The notes beneath the pieces were generated by a model that was not told where the DNA came from, did no database searches, and saw only the letters and a list, made by a program, of their open reading frames with translations. A stretch of 64,000 nucleotides of DNA from Lachnospiraceae bacterium (GTDB taxonomy: Bacteria > Bacillota > Clostridia > Lachnospirales > Lachnospiraceae), in assembly GCA_025758065.1 (NCBI GenBank), contig CP107199.1:1547501-1611500 (forward strand), given 5' to 3'. Position numbers and translations under genes: made by a program. Shown piece by piece: positions 54,232 to 60,567 of this stretch (within the stretch, counting starts at the first letter, position 1; each line of letters starts with the position of its first letter).

Positions 54232-54971
54232 ATTGGTCTGAAACTGCTTCTTATGAGGCGATTGTACCTCTTATTAATATGGATTATGACGGTTTGAAAA
54301 CAGCTATTATAGAGATGCTTTCTGGTGCAGCAGTGAAAGTGAATACTGCAACGTTTAAAAATGATATATTAAATATTCAAAGTAAAGATGACGTATTGAC
54401 GTATATGATCCATTTAGGTTATTTAGGATATGATCAAACCAGGAAAATGGCGTTTGTACCGAATGAAGAAATACGACAGGAATTGACGATTGCAGTAGAA
54501 AGCAAAGCGTGGAGTGAGATGCTGGGATTTTGGAAAGAATCAGAAAATTTACTGGATGCTACATTGAATATGGATGAAGATACAGTTGCAAGACAGCTTG
54601 AAAAAATTCATGGTGAGTATGTTTCAATTATTCAGTATCACAATGAAAATTCCCTGAGCAGTGTTTTAACGATTGCTTACCTGAGTACAATGCAGTATTA
54701 TTTTAAGCCGATTCGTGAGCTGCCAGCAGGGCGAGGTTTTGCAGATTTTGTTTTTTTGCCTAAGCCAGAGTATAGAGGTGACTATCCTGCATTAGTTGTT
54801 GAGTTGAAATGGAATAAGAAGGTGCAGACTGCGATGCAGCAGATCAAAGAACGTAAGTATCCATTATCTATTTTGAATTATACAGGCAACATATTGCTTG
54901 TAGGAATTAATTATGATAAGGATAATAAAGAACATCAGTGTCTGATAGAAAAATACGAAAAAGAAGAGTAA
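54228..54971 (+). pseudogene. AAA-ATPase-like / PD-(D/E)XK family fragment, N-terminus lost
   Basis: The frame reads TYWSETASYEAIVPLINMDY and continues to the C-terminal nuclease-like core GRGFADFVFLPKPEYRGDYPALVVELKWNK. This is the second half of the AAA-ATPase-like/DUF1703 proteins common in Clostridia, which are usually above 500 residues. The Walker motifs are gone. The frame can be opened from 54201, but 54201-54227 is antisense to the transferase fragment. Confidence 0.82.
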
Positions 54972-54978
54972 TAAGTGA

Positions 54979-55018
54979 AATCCCACTGGCAAAAGATATA
55001 CAGTATGCCAGTGGGATT
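54979..55018. terminator. Hairpin between the nuclease fragment and the recombinase
   Basis: The perfect 13-bp arms AATCCCACTGGCA and TGCCAGTGGGATT lie between convergent genes. The T runs are short on both sides. It would limit transcription from the recombinase promoter into the - strand polysaccharide operon. Confidence 0.75.
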
Positions 55019-55022
55019 ATGT

Positions 55023-55964
55023 TTATTCCATCCCCAATCGGTTCCGTCCGTTATATTTCATCAAGACTTCTTTTTTTCGCGCAGTGGAGATTTCTGTATA
55101 GATCTGAGTGGTGACAATACTGCTGTGTCCCAGCAATTCCTGGACATCCCGTATACCGGCGCCATTGTTTAAAAGCTGGGTTGCAAAGCTGTGTCTCAGA
55201 TAGTGGGGTGTGGCATTTGGGTTGATATTGGACAGGTCGCGGTATTTATAAAATATGTTTTCGATGCTGTAGATGCTCAGGCGATTTCCATACCGGTTGA
55301 TAAAGAGGGCAGTGGTAGTGGGGGACATTTCCATACGGGTCTGTATCCACAGGTTTAATTTCTGGCATACAATGGGAGATGAGATGAATAACAGCCGTTC
55401 CCGGCTGCCTTTTCCGCGGATCAGGATAGTACAGTCTTCCTGGCAGTAGTCATCCAGGTTCAGGGAAGCGGCTTCGCCAATGCGAAGTCCCAGGCAGAAG
55501 AGCAGTTCGATGATACACATATTGCGGGTGTTCAGGCGGCGCTTGTAGTCGGAAATGGAATCCTGGTATTCTGCTGCTGAAACGGATATAAGGTTTTTGA
55601 TTTCCTGATTGCTTAAGGTTTTTGGAAGATTTCTGGGGATGTGGAATTTACGGGATGTAAAGCGGAAAAAGATTTCGTTGATATTGTATTCCAGTTTTAA
55701 GAAATGGAAGTATTGGCCTAAAGCGACGTATTTCCGGCGGATGGATTTTGCCTGCAGGCTGCGTTCTTTTTGTAAGTACAGAAAATAGGAAGAAATAGAA
55801 GAGTCATTGATATTTGTAAAATTTTGGGAATCAAACCAGGTCAGAAGGCCGTTTATATCACAGCGATAGGCCAGAAGTGTTTTAGTGGAGAGATTACGTT
55901 CTACAGAGAGAGCATTGAGAAATCTGGATGTGTAAAGCTGTTGTTGTTCAAGATTGAAGATCAT
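55023..55964 (-). CDS. XerC/D-type tyrosine recombinase
   Basis: The 313-residue protein has an N-terminal SAM-like core-binding domain (NLSTKTLLAYRCDINGLLTWF) and the full catalytic set: R161 (CLGLRIGEA), K185 (RGKGSRER), H254 and R257 (HYLRHSFA), H280 (LLGHSS) and Y289 (TTQIYTEIS). Recombinases of this type beside polysaccharide loci often invert promoters or integrate DNA. GGAAAGGA of the nearby repeat serves as its ribosome binding site. Single gene, convergent with the broken nuclease gene. Confidence 0.9.
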   Translation of the reverse strand: MIFNLEQQQLYTSRFLNALSVERNLSTKTLLAYRCDINGLLTWFDSQNFTNINDSSISSYFLYLQKERSLQAKSIRRKYVALGQYFHFLKLEYNINEIFFRFTSRKFHIPRNLPKTLSNQEIKNLISVSAAEYQDSISDYKRRLNTRNMCIIELLFCLGLRIGEAASLNLDDYCQEDCTILIRGKGSRERLLFISSPIVCQKLNLWIQTRMEMSPTTTALFINRYGNRLSIYSIENIFYKYRDLSNINPNATPHYLRHSFATQLLNNGAGIRDVQELLGHSSIVTTQIYTEISTARKKEVLMKYNGRNRLGME

Positions 55965-55971
55965 AAGAATG

Positions 55972-56018
55972 TCCTTTCCTTATTGAAATGTTTTTTAATC
56001 ATTATAATAAGGAAAGGA
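55972..56018 (-). promoter_or_regulatory. Inverted repeat spanning the recombinase promoter
   Basis: TCCTTTCCTTATT (55972-55984) and AATAAGGAAAGGA (56006-56018) are perfect 13-bp inverted copies 21 bp apart. On the - strand a TATAAT (56001-56006) lies just inside the distal arm, and the proximal arm contains the ribosome binding site. It could be a recombinase binding site giving autoregulation, or an operator. Confidence 0.65.
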
Positions 56019-56040
56019 ACTATTTGATGTAATGAAATAT

Positions 56041-56409
56041 TTAGCGTATTTTGGCGGCTAATTCTAATTTTCCATAGCCCATGGAAACTAAAATATCATC
56101 TAAAGAATTGAGTAGAGATTCTCTAGCCATTGGAACAAGAAATTCCTCTGCAATTTTATCATAATCTTCAGGAGTGGAGCTTAATTCGAATATAATATTT
56201 GCAATTAATTCTATTTTAAGGGCTTCGTCTTTAGAAGAAATATTTAATTTAACTTTAAGCAGAAGGGTTTTTTCTTCTTCATTTTTTGGGGGCCTTAATT
56301 CTGCCTGATATTTTACAGTCAATCCAAATTTTTTTGTTAAGTCCTGTGATATATTAATATTAGTATTCGTGATTTGTTGTTTTAAAATTTTGGCATTAGT
56401 TTCCTGCAT
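56041..56409 (-). CDS. SecB-like chaperone of a toxin-antitoxin-chaperone set
   Basis: The start at 56409 (MQETNAKILKQQITNTNINI) follows AAAAGGAGAG and lies inside the last codons of hicB, a 14-base overlap that implies coupled translation. 122 residues. Three or four beta strands with alternating hydrophobics (LTVKYQAELRPP, KTLLLKVKLNIS, IELIANIIFELS) precede a helix FLVPMARESLLNSLDDILVSMG, the order of strands and helix seen in SecB (compare the FPYARxxISxLT helix). SecB-like proteins downstream of TA pairs protect the antitoxin from degradation. Similarity is by pattern, not by a strong motif. Confidence 0.6.
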   Translation of the reverse strand: MQETNAKILKQQITNTNINISQDLTKKFGLTVKYQAELRPPKNEEEKTLLLKVKLNISSKDEALKIELIANIIFELSSTPEDYDKIAEEFLVPMARESLLNSLDDILVSMGYGKLELAAKIR

Positions 56410-56878
56410 ATTTGAAACTCTCCTTTTTTGACCATGTTGGTTCATTTTTGTATAGTGATGTAAGATTTGTGTCTGAATACCCATGCCATATTGATTGTTT
56501 CAATTCATATGGCATGTAGATGATCATTTCTTTAGTTGGTTCTTTTGGTTCAAAGGATTGTTTGATTGCCTGTGTAATGTATTGGTTTAAAGTTATTTTT
56601 TGCCTGGCAGCTTCTAATGCGGCTTTTTTATGCATTTCAGGGGATATTCTTATGTTAAAAGTTCCCTTAAATTCTTTGTCAGGATTTTTCCCTATTTTTT
56701 CGCATAAACTTAAGTAATTGTCAATAGATTGATGGAACATCTCTTTTAATTCTTCTACGGATGAACCATGAAAATTTAAAGAATCAGTAATGCCAAATAC
56801 TTCTCCCACAAATATATTATCTTCTGCATCATATTCTACAGATGCGTGGTACCCTTTATATTCTAGCATCGAACTCAT
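56396..56878 (-). CDS. hicB: HicB-family antitoxin with a C-terminal extension
   Basis: The 160-residue protein has a HicB fold start (LEYKGYHASVEYDAEDNIFVGEVFGITDSLNFHGSSVEELKEMF in outline) and a ribbon-helix-helix DNA-binding part (FNIRISPEMHKKAALEAARQKITLNQYITQAI). A further ~45 residues are rich in aromatics (IWHGYSDTNLTSLYKNEPTW), not usual for HicB. The tail is placed like the chaperone-addiction regions of TAC antitoxins. RBS CGAGG. Confidence 0.8.
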   Translation of the reverse strand: MSSMLEYKGYHASVEYDAEDNIFVGEVFGITDSLNFHGSSVEELKEMFHQSIDNYLSLCEKIGKNPDKEFKGTFNIRISPEMHKKAALEAARQKITLNQYITQAIKQSFEPKEPTKEMIIYMPYELKQSIWHGYSDTNLTSLYKNEPTWSKKESFKYAGN

Positions 56879-57089
56879 ATTTATACCTCGTATGTATGGT
56901 GTATTCTGTTTTCAGTCAAAATCATCAAAATCATATAATAAAAATTTATTAGTATTAAAAATATATTCGGACTGTAAAGCATTTATGAATGAAAATAGCC
57001 ATTTGTATTATATAGAATCATCATTTCATCATTGTGCTGCTGCGGATCATATGGGGAGTTCTGCAGCAGTTTATAGCTATAAAATTGTT

Positions 57090-57362
57090 TTAAGGATTAT
57101 TATTTGTTATCTCCTCAATATCCTTTAAGAATTGTATCGTTTTTTTGATCTGGTATTGGTACAATTCATTTCCAGGATGAGGCTGGTCAAATTGTAGTAT
57201 TTTTAAGGTTTTGTTATGTACAAAACCAATTCCAGAACCTCTTCCGCCAGAAAATTTCTCACAGTCACACAGACGCATCAATGCATCAAGTTCTCTGGTA
57301 GTGAAGTTTTTCGGACTTGGTTTTCGACATAATTTTTTTAATAGGTCATCTTTTTTAGACAT
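57090..57362 (-). CDS. hicA: HicA-family toxin
   Basis: The 90-residue protein has the helix FTTRELDALMRLCDCEK, then GGRGSGIGFVH and FDQPHPGNELYQYQIKKTIQFLKDI, the pattern of the HicA branch ending in HPGNxxxxYQxxxxxxFL. HicA toxins are double-stranded-RNA-binding-fold mRNA interferases. The 211-bp gap before hicB is long for a TA pair and holds only a CTGCTGC/GCAGCAG stem. AAAGGTGGTGAT precedes the start. Confidence 0.8.
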   Translation of the reverse strand: MSKKDDLLKKLCRKPSPKNFTTRELDALMRLCDCEKFSGGRGSGIGFVHNKTLKILQFDQPHPGNELYQYQIKKTIQFLKDIEEITNNNP

Positions 57363-57384
57363 TTACAATGGATCACCACCTTTA

Positions 57385-57413
57385 TAATTACTGCAACTAA
57401 TATTCAGTTGCAA
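57385..57413 (-). promoter_or_regulatory. hicA promoter with operator palindrome
   Basis: On the - strand TTGCAA (57408-57413), 17 bp, TAATTA (57385-57390). The spacer is filled by the palindrome TGCAACT-N7-AGTTGCA (57392-57412), a likely binding site for the ribbon-helix-helix domain of HicB. Confidence 0.55.
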
Positions 57414-57546
57414 TGATTGTAGCACGAATCGGAAACTAAATCAAGATTATTTTTTAAAGGAAAAATATCTGGGAAATCTGGAAATATTTAATTTCAAAAA
57501 AACACAAATTTAAGGGAATATACATTTCTTTTTGACTGATATATGT

Positions 57547-57552
57547 TATAAT
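57547..57552 (+). promoter_or_regulatory. -10 element before the phosphosugar transferase gene
   Basis: TATAAT lies 74 bp before the start codon. No good -35 is found 17 bp upstream; a TTGACT lies only 9 bp away. The leader contains a GCAGATT/AATCTGC stem (57566-57594 region). Confidence 0.5.
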
Positions 57553-57625
57553 ACCCATGTTTAACGCAGATTTTGGTGTTTTGACGTAATCTGCAGGTTA
57601 TAGAAAAACAGGGGAGAAGAGTTGA

Positions 57626-59044
57626 ATGTACCAAAAGCGAAGAAATATGGAAAATATGCTGATCTGGCTGATCGATATTTTCTGCATTTTGTGCAGCGGT
57701 GCTCTGGCTTTCGGGATCCGGTATGGAAGACTATATGGAGCCTTTCAGCATGGAGACCAGGTATGGCTGGTAGTGACCATGTGCCTGCTGTACATATTAA
57801 TTAACGTATTTGTAAATTTTAATCATCACTTTTTCAGAAGAGGCTATTTTGATGAACTGGTAAGTGTAGTCAGGCTGGAAATAGCATTGTCTATTTGCTG
57901 GATCGTCCTTCTTTATGCGATGCATAGAAGTACGGAGCTGTCCAGACTGGTATTTTGTTATTTTGTTGTATCTGATACGATCCTTATGTATATAGGAAGG
58001 ATCTGCTTCAAGCAGTATATGACCCGTGTTTATAAATACAGCAAATACAGTAGCCATCTGCTGCTTGTGACCAGCTCTGGCAAAGCAGGGGCATTGATCG
58101 ACAATCTGATCGCTTATAAGGAATGGAACCGTATGCTCAGTGGCCTGGTATTTCTGGATAAGGATGAAACCGGTATGGAGTTTATGGGTTATCCGGTGGT
58201 GGCTTCGAAAGAAACGCTGCTGGATTATGTGATCCATAATGAGATCGATGAAGTATTTATTGCTTATACAGATGGGATCAGGAGTGATATTTTAAAGGAA
58301 TGGGTTTCTGAATTGGAGCAGATGGGCGTTATTGTAGATGTAAATATTGATGCCTTTGATCTGTTAAGCCATGGAAATAAGAATTTAAACCAGGTAGGAA
58401 AATATGCAGTCGTTACTTTTGCCAGAAATGTTATTTCTACAAGGCAGTTGATCCTGAAGCGGTTGTTGGATATTGCAGGTGCGCTGGTTGGTATGGTGAT
58501 CCTTGGAGTTGCTACTATTCTTGTTGCACCGGCTATTAAATTGGAATCTCCGGGGCCAGTATTTTTTGGGCAGACCCGTATTGGAAAGAATGGACGCCGT
58601 TTTACGTTTTATAAGTTCCGTTCTATGTATCAGGATGCAGAACAGCGCAAGAAGGAACTGATGGCAAAGAATGAAGTTCATGGCCTGATGTTTAAGATGG
58701 AAAATGACCCCCGCATTACAAAAGTGGGCAGATTTATCCGAAAGACCAGTATTGATGAGCTTCCGCAGTTCTGGAATATTTTAAAAGGTGATATGAGCCT
58801 GGTGGGAACAAGGCCGCCGACCGTGGATGAGTTTGAGCGTTATGAAGCAAAGCATAAGTGCCGTCTGAGTATGACTCCTGGACTTACTGGCTTATGGCAG
58901 GTAAGTGGCCGCAGTGATATTAAGGATTTTGATGAAGTAGTGCAGCTTGATATGCAGTATATTGACAACTGGAGCATTTTAAAGGATATTAAGATCCTTT
59001 TGCTGACAGTGGGAATTGTTATTACCGGTAAAGGTTCCAGATGA
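57626..59044 (+). CDS. Polyprenyl glycosylphosphotransferase (second initiating enzyme)
   Basis: The ATG follows AGGGGAGAAGAG. The 472-residue protein has about five N-terminal membrane segments, a soluble Rossmann-like middle (HLLLVTSSGKAGALIDNL) and the sugar transferase domain from ~275: KRLLDIAGALVGMVILG, FFGQTRIGKNGRRFTFYKFRSM, IRKTSIDELPQFWNILKGDMSLVGTRPPT, LTGLWQVSGRSDIKDFDEVV. It is related to the enzyme at 14901 but distinct, so this genome stretch can start two different repeats. Confidence 0.92.
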   Translation: MYQKRRNMENMLIWLIDIFCILCSGALAFGIRYGRLYGAFQHGDQVWLVVTMCLLYILINVFVNFNHHFFRRGYFDELVSVVRLEIALSICWIVLLYAMHRSTELSRLVFCYFVVSDTILMYIGRICFKQYMTRVYKYSKYSSHLLLVTSSGKAGALIDNLIAYKEWNRMLSGLVFLDKDETGMEFMGYPVVASKETLLDYVIHNEIDEVFIAYTDGIRSDILKEWVSELEQMGVIVDVNIDAFDLLSHGNKNLNQVGKYAVVTFARNVISTRQLILKRLLDIAGALVGMVILGVATILVAPAIKLESPGPVFFGQTRIGKNGRRFTFYKFRSMYQDAEQRKKELMAKNEVHGLMFKMENDPRITKVGRFIRKTSIDELPQFWNILKGDMSLVGTRPPTVDEFERYEAKHKCRLSMTPGLTGLWQVSGRSDIKDFDEVVQLDMQYIDNWSILKDIKILLLTVGIVITGKGSR

Positions 59045-59087
59045 CAGAAAACGGTGACTATGAAAATATATATTAAAGGAGAACGTA

Positions 59088-60491
59088 ATGTACACAGAGG
59101 ACTATGAACAGGAGATCGACCTGAAGGATTTATTATTTGTATTGTTATACAGATGGCGGATCCTTCTTCTGGCAGCAGTGATCGGCGCAGCCCTTTTAGG
59201 CGGATATAAGGCGGTAAAGGGAAATGCACAAAATGCAAAGCAGACGGATCTGCCTCAGACAGAAAGCTATCAGGAAGAACTGGACAATTATGAAAGGGAA
59301 AAACTGGCTATAGAAACGTCCATTGAAAATCTGGAAAACAGTATGGATGAACAGAACCATTATCTTGCAGAGGCACCTTTGATGCAGATCAATCCGTATA
59401 AAGAGGCGTTTTCTTCAGCGGATATACTGGTGGAAATTTCTGATATAACAGACCGAGGAATGGGAAGTCTTTTAAAGGCGTATGAATATGGCCTTGAGAA
59501 TGGGGATTATATTCAGAAAATAGCGGAAATGAAAGATTCACAGGAGCGTTATGTAAGAGAGACGATCCGTGTAAGCAACAGTTTAGGGACGTATGAAAAC
59601 AGTGAAGCAGGCTTTGTGTTTGCAATGCAGGATGCAGCTGCAGCAAGAGGCATTCTTCATATTGAGGTTATTGGGGCTGATAGTGAATATACGGAACAGG
59701 TTTTGAAGGCTGTTTTAAATCAGGCAGAGGAACTGCATGGAAGATTTGCAGCTGAACTGAAATCCCATGTGATCCGTCTTCTTGGCCAGTCAAACGGTGA
59801 GCAGGTAGATAAGGATCTTTTAGATCAGCAGCAGTCTGTACGTAATAATATAGCCATTCTTCAGAAATCTGAGAAAGATCTTAAGACCAGTCTGGATGGT
59901 CTGGAAAAACCAGTAGCTGAAAATGCAGTTGCCGGTTCTTCACAGGGACTTGCGAAGTATGTGATTTTAGGATTTTTGGCAGGTGGATTTGTTTCTGTAT
60001 GCGTGATAGCCGGTATGTATATCATGGGAGATAAGGTTACTTCTGATAAGGAGATCGTTAATCGTTTCCGTATTAAGAGTCTTGGGGCATTTTCTGTTGT
60101 TCCTGAGAAACGGGTATTTGGCTTTATTGACAGCTGGCTGCGTCGTCTTGCCGGTGGTGATAAGATCTGGCCGGATGCTGTGGTCTATGAGATGATCGAG
60201 GCGAATGCTGCTAACTATGCAGAGGGAAAGAAAGCTTTGTTTGTAACAGGTCTGGCATCTGAGAAGCAGATGGAACAGGTATGTGGGCATCTGAAAGCAG
60301 CACTTCCACAGACACAGATCGTATGTGAGCGGAATCTGGTGGAAAGTGCATCTGCACGCAGAAAGCTGGCTGAGGCAGAAGGTGTGATCCTGGTAGAGGA
60401 GAGAGGAAATTCTAAATATTCTGTTATTGCCCAGGAAATTGAACTGGCTAAAAATGTGAATATAGATGTGATCGGTGTGATCGTGGTATAA
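59088..60491 (+). CDS. Wzz-like chain-length protein with a degenerate BY-kinase-like tail
   Basis: The 467-residue protein has a membrane segment at ~25-45 (WRILLLAAVIGAALLGGY), a long helical extracellular region with coiled coil (ELDNYEREKLAIETSIENLENSMDE), and a second segment at ~300-325 (VILGFLAGGFVSVCVIAGMYI). Then comes a ~130-residue cytoplasmic part. That part starts like a tyrosine-kinase domain (KKALFVTGLASEKQMEQ) and ends NVNIDVIGVIVV, but has no Walker A GxxxxGKS/T. It probably controls chain length or export as a polysaccharide co-polymerase without kinase activity. Confidence 0.78.
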   Translation: MYTEDYEQEIDLKDLLFVLLYRWRILLLAAVIGAALLGGYKAVKGNAQNAKQTDLPQTESYQEELDNYEREKLAIETSIENLENSMDEQNHYLAEAPLMQINPYKEAFSSADILVEISDITDRGMGSLLKAYEYGLENGDYIQKIAEMKDSQERYVRETIRVSNSLGTYENSEAGFVFAMQDAAAARGILHIEVIGADSEYTEQVLKAVLNQAEELHGRFAAELKSHVIRLLGQSNGEQVDKDLLDQQQSVRNNIAILQKSEKDLKTSLDGLEKPVAENAVAGSSQGLAKYVILGFLAGGFVSVCVIAGMYIMGDKVTSDKEIVNRFRIKSLGAFSVVPEKRVFGFIDSWLRRLAGGDKIWPDAVVYEMIEANAANYAEGKKALFVTGLASEKQMEQVCGHLKAALPQTQIVCERNLVESASARRKLAEAEGVILVEERGNSKYSVIAQEIELAKNVNIDVIGVIVV

Positions 60492-60493
60492 AG

Positions 60494-60541
60494 AAAAGCA
60501 CTGCGGGCAAGACTGAAGGGTTTAGCTTTGCAGTGCTTTTT
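60494..60541 (+). terminator. Intrinsic terminator after the Wzz-like gene
   Basis: AAAAGCACTGC (60494-60504) pairs with GCAGTGCTTTT (60530-60540), then TT follows. It closes the two-gene unit. Confidence 0.85.
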
Positions 60542-60567
60542 AGCAGGTATGAAAAAGAGGGTTGCAA

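Noticed and set aside
55972..56018. Classic invertible promoter switch at the recombinase
   Set aside because: The arms enclose only 21 bp, too short for a promoter inversion cassette, and no second copy was found nearby. Kept only as a regulatory or binding-site candidate.
57494..57552. TTGACT-TATAAT as a full promoter before the phosphosugar transferase
   Set aside because: The two hexamers are only 9 bp apart, too close for sigma-A. Only the -10 is listed.
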